NCBI RefSeq assembly: GCF_040183065.1
Contig: NC_091120.1
Coordinates: 72,442,708-72,506,707 of the forward strand
Source of the DNA: Periplaneta americana
Taxonomy: Eukaryota > Arthropoda > Insecta > Blattodea > Blattidae
Length of the DNA: 64,000 nt
Direction: 5' to 3'
Under the pieces are notes generated by a model. That model saw only the letters and a program-made list of their open reading frames with translations, was not told the origin of the DNA and ran no database searches. This document shows positions 31,449 to 42,439 of this stretch, piece after piece. The stretch's first letter is position 1, and each line of letters starts with the position of its first letter. Both the position numbers and the translations under genes were made by a program.

Positions 31449-33519
31449 GTGCCAGTAATGTCAGATGTAAAGAAACAGAAGTTGTTGCAATATGTGGAGG
31501 AATTTGGCCGTGAGTATTTCACAATACAATTAGTAAATATATTTTGCAAAGTATGCCATATACAGTTTAAAGGCCACAGAAAATGTTTCATCCAAAAGCA
31601 CTGTAAGTCTAAACAACATAAAAAAGTATAACGCTGTTTGGCAGACATGATACACCATCGAGTTCAAATTCATATAAACCTACTCAGAGACAGTTTTGTA
31701 ACGACCTCTACAATATGATGGTAAAGCCTGGTTCAAACGGTGCGTGTTTCTGTGATGGATTCCAAGGTGGCTGCGCGGATGGGTCGCCTGCGTGCTCACT
31801 GGCTGGCTCCCGTGTTGCCTACGGTGATGGTAGTTGTTCACACGGTGCTGGCTCTTTTCACAGTTCAAATTGGAAAATCATCTGCTGCTTCATCTGTTGC
31901 CAACACTCATGGTCAGAAAGAAACTAAACCGTGAGTGGAAAACAACTGAAGTCCTACATTAACAGTAGTAAATGTCGTAATAAAGTAATTAAGCCATAAG
32001 TGCAAAGCAGCTAAAGTCCGATATTTAATTCTTGTTTCTTAGAAACTAAAGAATAGGCCTAAAGAAAAACCAGGTTTAGTTGGAAAACAACGAACATGGC
32101 GACATGGTTTCAGTGGTGATATTATACGATCATCTTTGGTTTCCAGCCTGCAAACCATCACGAAAAACAGCAAGGAACCTACCCTCGAAATCCAGCAAGC
32201 TAGCCATCCACGGAGCCACCAGAGCGCGTTACTTCCGGTGAGTGACCACGCAGGCGACCCATCCGCGCAGCCACCTTGGAATCCATCACAGAAACACGCA
32301 CCGTCTGAACCGGGCTTAAGTTGCATATTCCGTTACACAAGTTACAAAATCCTACTTTCAAATCATTTCTGCAGAAATATACTGGGCGAAACGTTCCATG
32401 CGAGTCAACTCTACGCAAAAGATATTTATCCCTGTGCTATGATCATGTCATCAACTGCATTAGGAAAGCTGTCGCAAATAATAAAATATGAGTTTGTATA
32501 GACGAAACGGCAGATATGGAAGGAAGGTCTATTGGCAATGTTATTGTTAGAATATTATCTCCGGACAAACCTTCACAAAAATACTTGTTAACAACCGAGG
32601 TGCTTACTGCAGTAAACAGTTCCACAATTGATACTCTCTTTGAGACTGCTATGAATCTTTTGTGGCCTGATGGAATACAAAGAGAAACTGTCCTTTTTGT
32701 GACCGATGCTGCAGCATACATGTTAAAAGCAGCACGCCAAATCCGGACTAGATATCCAAACTTCCTACATTTAACTTGCTTAGCCCATGGTCTGCATAGG
32801 GTAGCTGAAGAAATTAGGTCGTTATTCCCTGATATTGACGCTTAATCTCCAACGGAAAGAAAATCTTTTTGAAGTCCCCGTCTCGAAAACAGAAATTCAA
32901 AGATATCATACCAGGAATTTCTTTGCCACCACAGCCCATTTTAACTCGGTGGGGAACTTGGTTGAAGGCGGCATTGTACTATTGTGAACACTACAAGGAA
33001 GTCCGTGGTGTAATACAAACATTTGATGATGACGCGAGTATGTCAATAAAGCTCGCAAAGTCGTTGTTTTCGGTAGCACTCTATGAAGATCTGTTGTACA
33101 TAAAAGATGTTTACAAAGATGTTCCCACAACAATAAAACTAGAATCGTCAATCCTCGAAATGTCCAGTGGCCTCCAACTCGTAGAAAATTTGTACCAAAG
33201 TCTGTGTGAAACAAAACCACATCCAAGTTTGGAACCGGTTAAGACGAAATTTGGAACCGTGTTGAAAAAGAACTGTGGATTTTTAGCAATGCGTGAAATA
33301 AGATATATTTTATCGGTTAATGGCGAGCCCTCAGATGATACGTGTGACAGCTCACATTTTCGTTTCGCACCACTCACGTCTTGCGCTGTGGAACGCATAT
33401 TTTCTCAGTTCAAAATGTTTCTAAGTGATAGGCGAAGAGGTTTTTCTTTCGACACTTTACGGAAATGTATTGTTCTCTATTGTAATGTAACTGTGGACGC
33501 ATCAATAAGTGAATCATAA
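31449..33519 (+). pseudogene. hAT transposase, broken by insertion, stop and frameshifts
   Basis: Parts in order: N-terminal CGGBP1-like zinc finger (MSDVKKQKLLQYVEEFGREY, FCKVCHIQF, IQKHCKSKQHKK; Cys-x2-Cys and His-x5-His) from ATG 31449; a one-base shift near 31626; linker RQFCNDLYNMM cut by the nested element; a segment with ESTLRKRYLSLCYDHVINCI; an in-frame TGA at about 32494 where Trp is expected (NNKI-stop-VCIDETAD, the first catalytic Asp). Then LFVTDAAAYMLKAARQIRTR (second Asp region) and FLHLTCLAHGLHRVAEEIR, and a one-base deletion near 32845. A 216-codon frame follows with LTRWGTWLKAALYYCEHY and the C-terminal dimerisation region APLTSCAVERIFSQFKMFLS with DRRRGFSF. The stretch before the dimerisation region looks shortened by internal deletion. 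Not functional as it stands. Confidence 0.85.
31725..32316. mobile_element. 592-bp TAA-flanked element nested in the hAT transposase
   Basis: The TIRs begin AGCCTGGTTCAAACGGTGCG and AGCCCGGTTCAGACGGTGCG and match for about 70 bp, including TGTTTCTGTGATGGATTCCA and GCGGATGGGTCGCCTGCGTG. The 3-bp word TAA lies at 31722-31724 and 32317-32319, as for PIF/Harbinger. The high arm identity suggests a recent insertion. It has no transposase. Confidence 0.85.
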
Positions 33520-33786
33520 ATGAAAAATGTTGTACAGTACCTATTGCATTCTATTAATAATATAATGCTATTAAAGTTCTAAGGATGTGTTACAATGCAT
33601 TTATTTACAACAACGCTGTCATGTAAAGAAGGTGCAACTTTGTCCTTCACCGCACTGAACCTGTACAACGGAGGGAACGTCTGTATCTTCCCCTCCCATC
33701 ATACATCAAGCTAGGCATACACCACACTATCCAAGCGCAGGTAACTTATGAACGCGGGCAACGAAGTCCGTGCTTTATAAATAAGT

Positions 33787-34550
33787 TATTTGAACTGCTA
33801 TGAAGGCTCGAAGAAACAGAAATGTTTCTTCAGAGATTACAGAAGATGTAACTATAGAGAATTGTTCACGGAATTAGAACAATAGGTCTCAAACTGTGGG
33901 GAGCGCAGTATCATGACGAGTATCACAGTGTGATCTATACGCATGGCTGCACTCAACCTGAAAACTATGTTTTCATATGAAAGTCATGGCCCCAGTCATC
34001 AGACCTGACCTATTCTATCCTCTCTCCATACTTTAAGACACAGCGGAATCTCACTCCTCTTAGTGTAGACCCCACTGTTTGTATTAAGACGTAAACAAGT
34101 TACAAGTCTGGTTCACAGTAGGACGCATGCATTTTTAGGAGTAGATAAAAAAAACTAATGATAATTTAACCAATGTTCGTAAGATATTTCTTGCTCAACA
34201 TTATCTATAAGACTGATTCGTAAAGCGTCATTCTGTAAATTGTAGCATGAATAATTAATCCGTAAATGTTTCGTAACACTTAACTTACGAAGTCGAATTG
34301 ATTACTATTTACTCAAGCACTAGAAAACTACATCTGATTCTATTTGAAGAGTATTGGCGGGGTGCAATATAGCGCATTCTGTAGCTTGGTAATGGGATTA
34401 CAGTACTGTCCAATCACAGAAAGTTTAAAAGTGGAATGGTCCGTATAAGGTAACAAACATTCGGTACACTAGTTAAAAACCAGGAATGATCAAGTATTAA
34501 AACTTGTTTTTCTCCATAATGATGTTTTGTGTCATCCCAGTTTTTCCCAG
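33787..34550. other. No recognisable feature
   Basis: The sequence GGTCTCAAACTGTGG at 33885 resembles an isolated hAT terminus but has no partner. Otherwise featureless. Confidence 0.3.
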
Positions 34551-34559
34551 ACACAATTC

Positions 34560-34975
34560 ATTACACCCTTTTACAAGGATTTGTTTAATATCAACTTATT
34601 TATGTCTTTTAAGGAACCCGCAGATTCATTGTCCCCCTCACATAAGCCCGCCATCGGACCCTATCCTGTGCAAGATTAATCCAATCCTTACCATCATATC
34701 CAACCTCCCTCAAATCCAGTTTAATATTATCCTCCCATCTACGTCTTGGCCTCCCCAGACGTCTTTTTTCCCTCTGGCCTCCAAACTAACCATATTTTGA
34801 GGTTTCGTAACAAACTATTTTTTTACGGTGATGGGTTGGTAGCCCTTCGCCCAATCCCCAAGCTGGAGGACCAACCCTGCTTATTCAATATATTCGCAGC
34901 TAATCTCCATATCTGGAGGCCGTCTCCTCTATCCGCAACCTGAGGACGCGACATGCCGTGGTGATAGGGATCCAC
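34560..34975 (-). pseudogene. LINE C-terminal and 3' end remnant, second family
   Basis: On the minus strand: RRRWEDNIKLDLREVGYDGK, DWINLAQDRVRWRAYV, RGTMNLRVP-stop. It is the same functional end as the 28.5-kb LINE but from a different family. Upstream (34800-34975) lies TCAGGTTGCGGATAGAGGAG with CAGGGTTGGTCCTCCAGC, non-coding and apparently part of the element. Confidence 0.7.
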
Positions 34976-34999
34976 GATACATGGTTTGTTTAATATCTA

Positions 35000-36190
35000 T
35001 TTTAGCATAATTATCTTTCAACTTAATACCGACCGAACCAGAAACTTTGTCATCCCCTCAAATAAATATCAATAGTTTTTCACGAAAACCAGTCATTCAC
35101 TGCTTCCATCACAGCATTGAATTTCCTTCCTTCAGAAGCAAACGGGGAGGAAGGGTAGATATACTAAAAAAATATTACATCTTCCCTAGGATCCCTGCTA
35201 TTGCCTTTGGTTTTGAAGTTTCCTACACTAACACAAAACAGAATAGAACATTATGATGAGGAAACAAATGAAGAACTTACTGATTACAAAAATGAAATAT
35301 GCTAAAATTTTTAGCTACATTGCACTGGAACCTCTGCGCTGTGGTGAACAACTCATGACTAAACATAATACCCCTAGAGGTGACTTATTTCTCTAATTAA
35401 CTAAGGACCAAATCTATATATATACGGAAGTGTCAGATCTAAAAATACATCTGTAACATCCTCCGGTATTTACCCTTAGAAGAGGCTCTTTATCCGACTA
35501 GTCAACTTAAGCTCAAAACAGATTTACAGAAAGGAAGACAATAAATCAGTTGTGCTAAATGTGTTCTACGCTTAGTATTCCTTTATATAAGTATCACGTA
35601 GGAGTAGTAACCCTTAAAACTTGTTCGGACTAACAATAAGTAACAAAGTGGTTCAGGTCGAACGAGCCATTGTAGTAAGCTCTCAGTACTTTCCCTCCCT
35701 CTCAACAGATGACACGACACATTACACACATATAGAGCTCTGTATACAGAGCTTTACACTCAACTAGAGTGCTTCTTTGTATAGATCGTGAGTCCGTTGA
35801 AAAGGGGAATACTACTGCAGTCAGCCGTAATTAATACTCCTCCTCTTAATTTCACATAGAACATGTTTATTTTAATAACATAAAGATTCCTTAATTGGTA
35901 CCTTTTCTCTATTTTATTCGATACCTTTAAGGTAACTGCAGTAAAGGATTGCATGACCCTTCTATGTAAATTTTATTTCCTCTATCTCATCCTTTCCTTT
36001 TTTCTCTACTTCCGGTTCCTGCCTCTCTGTCACTCTTTCCATTTCCCTCTCTGTTTTCTTTGCTGTATCTCTCTTTTCCAATCTGTGTATCTTTGTCTCT
36101 CTATCTCTTTGTGCATGTTACTTTCTCATTATACGAAGTATGTATACAAAAAGTATTGTGATTATGAAATCATTTCAATATTTTTAAGGA
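35000..36190. other. No recognisable gene or element
   Basis: A pyrimidine-rich patch at 35970-36120 gives spurious ORFs. AGCTCTGTATACAGAGCT at about 35736 is a short perfect palindrome. Nothing else was identified. Confidence 0.3.
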
Positions 36191-36199
36191 AATACACGT

Positions 36200-36440
36200 T
36201 TTAATCCGAGATAGCGTCTCTGTTAAGACACGCTGCAAGTCGAAAGATTGTGACTTCGATTCCCGATGGGCTCAAATTTTCTCCATTGATTTAATGCTTC
36301 CGGTAGCACTAGAACCCCTGGGGTTTACTCAGTCTCTAACAGAATGATACCCAGAAGTATTTCCTTAACGGTGAAGGCGGCAAGTGTGTGGGACTCGTAT
36401 CATCACTACTACTAATGCCGATTGTCTGGAAAGGTGAGTG
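36200..36440 (+). mobile_element. tRNA-derived SINE, third head type
   Basis: A-box-like GATAGCGTCTCTGTTAAGAC and B-box GACTTCGATTCCCGATGGG, followed by a body with GAACCCCTGGGGTTTACTCA and GGCGGCAAGTGTGTGGGACT. Moderately diverged. Confidence 0.55.
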
Positions 36441-36589
36441 TCTTAACCTTCGCTATTCTGGGACTCCCGCATGGTGTGCAACAAAGAAATTTTTACAAAT
36501 TTCTTCATTCCTGTTAATAAAAAAATTGCTTTCGGAATGCCGTCCATATGTGAATTCAGAGATTTCTCCTGGACTACTGACGATCTTTA

Positions 36590-36740
36590 GTGACCTAGGA
36601 ATAAAATACTCTCCTCTAGACCCAAGGAATGCGAGTTCAAACCCGGCTGGGATGGATGAATTTTTCAGGACGCAAAAACCCGGGGCGCAACTCCTCCGGG
36701 AGGGACTTGTCACGCCAAATTTTCTCCTCTCCCGCGTCCT
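36590..36740 (+). mobile_element. tRNA-like SINE fragment
   Basis: B-box-like GCGAGTTCAAACCCGGCTGG with an A-box-like GACCTAGGAATAAAATACTC 55 bp before it, then GGGAGGGACTTGTCACGCCA. The link to the SINE just upstream is unclear; the two may be a dimer. Confidence 0.4.
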
Positions 36741-37260
36741 AGTAACATAGTTGCATACTACATGGCGTTTGAGACGATAAGCTTACCATTTGTCTATCTA
36801 CCCCTGTCAGCAAATAAGTGTAACTAAATTCCTTGTAGGTACTGAAACCTCCGTCAAGGGGTAAAGGGGTACCTGTGTTCTGATATCGGAACGATAGGTT
36901 AAATACATACTGACGGTCTTTACTCATATTCTGTACCTAGAAAAAATAACGAGTCTTTTTCTGAAATAAAAGCACATAACAGCTATTCATCCGAAACTGC
37001 TGTAACGACTTTCTCTGAGTTTTACTTCTGATTAAGATGCACTGATACATGCATTTATAAAGTCAGTATGTTTCAATACATGTTCCTTCTAGAATGATTA
37101 ACTATTTCTTATGTAATTACTGATATATCAATCTAAAAATTCTTCAGATAAAAATTTTAGCTTAAATTATATTTTGAAATATTTCTTTAAAATTAATGTA
37201 ACCACATCCGTTACTCCAATATGCATTATCATTTCCATAGTATCTACCAAAATGGTATAG

Positions 37261-37673
37261 CTGGATGTAGAATTGGACGGAGTTACGCAATACTAGACCA
37301 ACCGACAATTTGAAAAAATTATATATTTGCACAAATCTGTTGATGGCAGACTAATTTTTACTCTGAAAAGATCAAGAATGAGATATCTCAATTTTGCTGC
37401 TATTTATAAGCAAAAATTCGTTTATTGCATAAAATTTATTTATTTATTTTGCTTTGAAATATTAATTCAACTGATGGTGCCTTATTAAAAATCGGTTAGC
37501 CTTTTTTGGTATTATTTGTGCTATTTTTGTAATAGTATGAATGCTATAATACTTCTTGCATAAAATGTTTTATATAAAAAAAAAACAGATTTATTTCAAT
37601 GGCCAATATCTCGAAACAGGTTTTTGGCGCTTGGTCTGTTATTGCCTAACTCTGTCCAATTGTGTCTGGAGAA
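37261..37673. mobile_element. Probable DNA element with about 40-bp inverted ends
   Basis: Left CTGGATGTAGAATTGGACGG, AGTTACGCAATACTAGACCA matches the complement of the right CCAGACACAATTGGACAGAG, TTAGGCAATAACAGACCA. No clear target duplication. The interior is AT-rich and non-coding. Confidence 0.5.
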
Positions 37674-38404
37674 CAGAGCTAAGCTCTCACATCAATCCTA
37701 GCATGCAACAATTAGCTCAGTGATCAACCTACACTCATTACAGTCAGTTCACTTATCTGCATCACTAATGAAGAATAAAGTAAGTTCAAAACTTGAGTCT
37801 CACATTAGTCACATATTTTGAAACGACTGTGAAAGGCAAGGGTCCTAAAGAGACCTGGAACTTATTTAAACATGCTCAACAAGTGTCACCACAAAAAGTA
37901 CCCTATGCTATTGGAGGTTAAGGGACCTCCAACGATAATTCACTTCACAGGACCTTAAACCTACGTGACTGAACCGACAGATGGACCACATAGCGCAGTC
38001 ACAATATCTAGAAGAAAGCGGCCATTCGGACTCAAAAAATCATTCCAACATAAAGGAGTATTAAAGGACAATAAACCTGGGGCTATAGTGCAAGCCTTCA
38101 GACCCCTTCTTATCAAGGGGGAAAAACTATACTCGTACCTAGTACACAAAGAGGGCGAAAACATTACTTAGGAGCAAATATAATACAAAAAGAGGCATAT
38201 CGTTGGAGTTTATTCAAAATTAATTACATACTCTATTTAAGCCGTACAATTTACAAATGAATGAATTATTTTCGTGTGTAATTTGTAAAACAAAAATAGT
38301 TTTCTTTCGATGCATAGTAGGCCCAAATTACTTCATGTTTTTTTTTCTTTCCAATACTAGTTAAAATAAAGAAAAGCGATAATATCATTCACAACATGAT
38401 AAGG

Positions 38405-38439
<35 letters not shown>

Positions 38440-38678
38440 TTATGTATTTCACCAATTTTCTTTTCATGTTGTCTCTTCTCTGCCTTTTCTTAGCTCAGTC
38501 TAACTCCTTTCTTCTATCTCTCCGTCTTTCTCTCTATTTCTCAATCAATCTTTCCCCCTTCATTTCGATCTTTATATTGTTTTTTTTTCTCAGATTTTCT
38601 TTATTAGTCTCTCGGTAGTTCTTTTTGCTTTCATTTTATTTTTCCGTGTACTTTTCTCACTCTGATTTTGCCTGCTTT

Positions 38679-38712
<34 letters not shown>

Positions 38713-38756
38713 TCAGCTACTTCCATGCACACGGATTCAACACGATTTATTATGAC

Positions 38757-38810
<54 letters not shown>

Positions 38811-38857
38811 TCAGCTACTTCCATGCACACGGATTCAACACGATTTATTATGACCAT
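38405..38857 (+). repeat. (TC)n microsatellites with a duplicated 47-bp block
   Basis: CT tracts at 38408-38437, 38682-38709 and 38757-38808. The block ATTCAGCTACTTCCATGCAC, ACGGATTCAACACGATTTAT, TATGACC occurs identically at 38711-38757 and 38808-38854, period 97, indicating a recent tandem duplication or slippage mediated by the CT tracts. Confidence 0.9.
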
Positions 38858-39487
38858 ACTCTTGATATCAGTTTATGATAGCCATGCACAGAAGAATTTT
38901 CGAAGTAAGATGCAATTTAAAACTGAAAATAAATTTATTTGATTCATAAATACGAGTTAAGTACATAACGAGAAATTTACTCCGCATTTCGCATAACTTC
39001 CTAAAATATCCAAGCATTTTCTTCAACATGTCGACAGCATAATATATAAATTCTCTGTATAATTATGTAAACCAATTTCTTAGAACTTCCATATTTAAAT
39101 GACGGAAAAGAAGTCACCCGCCAGTATAGACCGGGAAATCGGATATTCAACCTGCCCATTAAAGCTAGCATAGCTGCAGTTTGTGGGTTAAAACGAAGCA
39201 ATACGTTGATAAGAAGAAGAGATAAAGAAGTCTGAGCAGTCAAGTTGCCCAACAAGACTGTGCTGAAGTCAGTTAAATGCAGGCGAGTCAATCCATGACT
39301 ATGACTGTGCCAGTCAGGATTGCCAGATTGGGCTACAAAAAGCCAATTGGGCTACTTTAAGTTTGGATTGGCTATTGATTTTTATCATTGGGCTACTTGG
39401 GACTTTTTGGGCTACTCAATTTTTGGGGCTATTTTTGTGTTATTTGTTTCTGACTTGAATTTGTGGAAAATTAATAATAATATGATG

Positions 39488-39611
39488 CTGGGTAACTTTC
39501 GGTGCCGGACCCCGGACTCATTTCACCGGCATTATCACCTTCATATCACACAGACGGTAAATAACCTAGATGTTGATACAGCGTCGTAAAATAACCCAAT
39601 AAAAAATAAAT
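39488..39611 (+). mobile_element. SINE 3' fragment nested in hAT-2
   Basis: GCTGGGTAACTTTCGGTGCC, GGACCCCGGACTCATTTCAC, ACCTAGATGTTGATACAGCG and TCGTAAAATAACCCAATAAA. It is the same family as 53231-53485, 5' truncated. Confidence 0.85.
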
Positions 39612-39659
39612 AATGATATATATAGTAACAGGCTTCCCCTTCGTGAAAAAATTCTTACA

Positions 39660-40385
39660 GTGTACGTCCAGCCTTAATTCACCACCAGCTTTACAGCAAA
39701 CTATATGCTTGAATCAAACTCGTCCCGATTTTTCGGAACTCCCTCTAAAACTCGTACGTGACAAATCTCAGATAGGTAAAATAGAAAACCAATGGAGACA
39801 AGTTTTATAAATGGACTGGAAGGCAATAGGAGATGAGGATAGTCCAACTGATCGTGCATCATTTTGGACTGCAGCTGCTAAAGTAAAAAGTGCAATTTGG
39901 GGAACTGGTACCTAAAGAGTTGTCAGATTTTGCCCTAAGAACTTAGTTTACCAATTAGCAATACTACAGTTGAGATTGTTTTTTCTCGAGTGACATCAAC
40001 AAAAATAAAATTACGCAATCGGATGGGACTTGATCAAAGTTCAATTCTGCGAATTAAAATTATTCTAGAAGAAAGTGGAACATGCTGTGTGAATTTTGAG
40101 CCCACACCTGCTACGCTGCATTTTCTTCCGAGGCGAAAACGTAATACGGCGAACGCCAGTAGGGGAAGTTATCCCCACCCACATGAAATGTGCATTCGAC
40201 ACAACACTAGCCTATCACATAGAGTGTGTGGTGAGCTTGTAGGGGAAAAGTGGAAAGGGGTCGTGGGCGGAGCTTAGCGTTCGCCGTATTACGTTTTTAC
40301 CTCTTCCGACATTTACAACAAAGATACCGCTGATGTGGAGAAGGAAGAAATATTTCAGTCATTCCAGTTGTGGGAAGTAATTTTA
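39660..40385 (+). pseudogene. hAT transposase C-terminal remnant
   Basis: Frames give DWKAIGDEDSPTDRASFWTA, then (with shifts) KELSDFALRT, LPISN, VTSTKIKLRNRMGLDQ, ILRIKIILEESGTCCVNFEP, and after the nested MITE NKDTADVEKEEIFQSF. The LPxSNxxVERxFS..TKTKLRNRM pattern is the hAT dimerisation region. The VER-FS part is damaged. Confidence 0.6.
40132..40301. mobile_element. 170-bp hAT MITE nested in hAT-2
   Basis: Ends GGCGAAAACGTAATACGGCG and complement GGTAAAAACGTAATACGGCG, flanked by the identical 8-bp TCTTCCGA (40124-40131, 40302-40309). It cuts the transposase remnant. Confidence 0.9.
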
Positions 40386-40405
40386 TTACTATATTATTTC
40401 TCAAC

Positions 40406-40407
<2 letters not shown>

Positions 40408-40466
<59 letters not shown>

Positions 40467-40467
40467 G
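40408..40467 (+). repeat. (ATT)n microsatellite inside hAT-2
   Basis: About 20 triplets. Confidence 0.95.
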
Positions 40468-40852
40468 TAGATTTTGATGTTATATTTCACCTTTAAACAG
40501 TATGTTAACGACTTATTGTTGTACGCATTTTTTAAATATTGGGCTACTTTTTCTGAATGTTTGCTACTTTTTCAGCGAGCTTTCTCTACTTTTAGTTACA
40601 CAAATCTGGCAACCCTGGTGCCAGTCTGTTCTCTCTAGAGAGGGGGAGCACAGAAGTGCACATCATCTTCTCTGTATTCCTCATCCTTCACTACTACTTC
40701 CACAGTATATACGTATTACTATTAATACCTATAGGCTACTGTGCTACTTCTCGTCACTAGGGGCCATATTCATAGACATTCTCAGCGCGGGCTTCAGGTG
40801 GATGATCACCGAACTAGCGTTTTTCGTATTCTTAAACCAGTGTTAGCGATAT

Positions 40853-40944
40853 GATATATGGTACATGGTACATGATGATACATGATATGATATATGATAT
40901 GATATGATATATGATATATTATATATGATATGATATATGATATG
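40853..40944 (+). repeat. Degenerate (ATATGAT)n array
   Basis: Irregular repeats of GATATGATATAT and GATACATGATATG, lying between hAT-2 and the 41-kb LINE. Confidence 0.8.
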
Positions 40945-41027
40945 AATCCTGTACAAGTAATCACTCTATAGCCGGGACTAGTTTAGCACGCTCGTAGCGC
41001 GGGCTAGCGAAATGTCTATGCATAGCA

Positions 41028-41338
41028 CCCTAGAACTCTCTGCCGCCTGAAGTCACGGGCTACCGAATCTTGAAATCTAAGTTAGAAAATTATCTGATGA
41101 CGAGTTGGCAAACTAACTTACAGTTTATGACCAGTGTTGTATATTTCCAGATATTCTCTATATTTAGATATTCTAGTGATATTTACTTTTCTTGTTTTTT
41201 TCATCATTTTTTTATTATAATGCCTATCATATTATGTCTATCATGTGAGAACCCGTGATACTTATTATCATAATTTTCCTTTTCTTGTGTATTTAAAAAT
41301 TATGCATAATGTTTGCCCTATATTTTACTATATTACGC

Positions 41339-41388
<50 letters not shown>

Positions 41389-41772
41389 TTCTATGCATTG
41401 TGCATGTCTCACTCATTTTGACTCACTATTCACATTGTATTGTTGTTTAGTCAATTGTCCAAAGAAAGGTATGAACCTAAGTAACACCAATAAGATATTA
41501 CTCATGAGGCAACTAAGTTAGAAGATAATGGGGTATGGTGGTTAGTTCCTTTCCTCTAATATTGCATTATGCATTTTATTTCTTTCTGTATGTTATATAT
41601 GTCTCATTTCTATTGACTTATTGTTCACATTGCATTACGATTATTTCTTTCAATTTTTTTGTACTACTAGTACATTTGAAGTATTTTTAATGTTGTTTGT
41701 ATCGTAGGCCTAATTTTACTCCTGGTTAAGTGTTAGAGGATGCGCTATGGCCTTAACTTTGCCAGGTTAAAT
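41028..41772 (+). mobile_element. LINE 3' end with ORF2 terminus
   Basis: The coding part NSLPPEVTGY(R)ILKSKLENYL is a typical post-RT terminus (WNSLPxxV..S...FKxxLxxYL). It is followed by a UTR and the 3' signature ATGGCCTTAACTTTGCCAGG, TTAAATAAAAA. The same signature ends fragments at 52310-52392 (+) and 48262-48312 (-). Interrupted by (ATT)n at 41341-41386 and the dispersed repeat at 41438. Confidence 0.65.
41438..41572 (+). repeat. Dispersed SINE-like repeat, third copy
   Basis: GTTGTTTAGTCAATTGTCCA, CACCAATAAGATATTACTCA, TGAGGCAACTAAGTTAGAAG and TTAGTTCCTTTCCTC match the 7938 copy; it is 3' truncated. Confidence 0.7.
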
Positions 41773-41929
41773 AAAAAAAACAACATTTTAAATGAGAAGC
41801 TTTTCTTCCATGTGCGTATTGGACTCCGAAGTTGTAGAATACACTGTGGGAAACACCAATCCGCTTTAGGAAGATGGGGAGGAACAGTTAAGTGGCTTAA
41901 CGAGAGAAGGAAAGGGGGCTGAAAAGGAA

Positions 41930-42310
41930 AGTAGCGCAGGTAAAATAGATAGAAAAGATGGAAGGAATCAAAGGAGATAGAAACACTGAAAGAATTGAAG
42001 GATGTAAAAGAGATGGAAGAAACGAAAAAGATAGAGTGAACGTCGATATGATACGGTGGAGAAATTAAAGTGGAAGAGATGAAAATGGTGGAAGAAATAG
42101 AAAAGGTGAAGGAAGTAAAATATGTGAAGGACGTGAATCGAGGTGGGGAAGAAAGTGAGAGGTGGAGGTGAAGGTGAAGGATAAGAAAGGAAGAGGTGCA
42201 GGAGGTACATTAGAAGGAAGAGAGGAGGATGGAAAAAAAGATGAGGGACTATAGGAAGAAAATTGTTTAAGGGTGCAAAGAGAAATAAAATTAAGTAGAA
42301 ACTTAAAATA
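41930..42310 (+). repeat. Strand-biased purine-rich tract
   Basis: About 380 bp dominated by A and G with recurrent AAAAGATGGAAG and GTGAAGGA words, likely a decayed minisatellite. It opens low-complexity minus ORFs rich in Phe/Leu/His that are not genes. Confidence 0.6.
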
Positions 42311-42439
42311 TTTAATAACCAAATAAAAAGAAACATTCTCAATAATAGGCTGAAAATAAGTCAGTATCAGAAAATCAGCAATATAATTATTCACATTTTG
42401 TTCTCAGTTCCAGCAATTTTTAGTTAAGTATAAAAAAAT

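Larger units (their letters stand above)
31265..33776 (+). mobile_element. hAT DNA transposon, 2512 bp, with TIRs and target duplication
   Basis: The 20-bp ends AAAGCGCGGACCTCGTTGCC (left) and AAAGCACGGACTTCGTTGCC (right complement) differ at two bases. The same 10-bp word ATAAATAAGT flanks both sides (31255-31264, 33777-33786); hAT elements make 8-bp duplications, and two extra matching bases may be chance. The transposase between them is broken. A 592-bp TAA-flanked element is nested at 31725-32316. Confidence 0.9.
39315..40617 (+). mobile_element. Second hAT transposon, 1303 bp, with perfect 8-bp duplication
   Basis: It begins CAGGATTGCCAGAT and its complement end is CAGGGTTGCCAGAT. GTGCCAGT occurs at 39307-39314 and 40618-40625. 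The ends are rich in TTGGGCTACTTT words in both orientations. It holds remnants of a hAT transposase C-terminus, a SINE fragment, a nested MITE and an (ATT)n tract. Confidence 0.9.

Noticed and set aside
31449-33519. Domesticated hAT/CGGBP1-like host gene
   Set aside because: TIRs and flanking duplications are intact, and the coding region has an internal insertion, a stop and frameshifts, so it is a dead transposon.
37965-38171. 68-codon plus ORF and its 67-codon minus counterpart
   Set aside because: No recognisable motif, no splice-linked neighbour, and both strands are open, suggesting chance.
39001-39291. 96-codon minus ORF ending beside hAT-2
   Set aside because: Looks protein-like in its first half but no family resemblance or splice partners were found; not enough to call a gene.
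41968-42394. 124- and 109-codon Phe/Leu/His-rich minus ORFs
   Set aside because: Low-complexity translation of the purine-rich tract.
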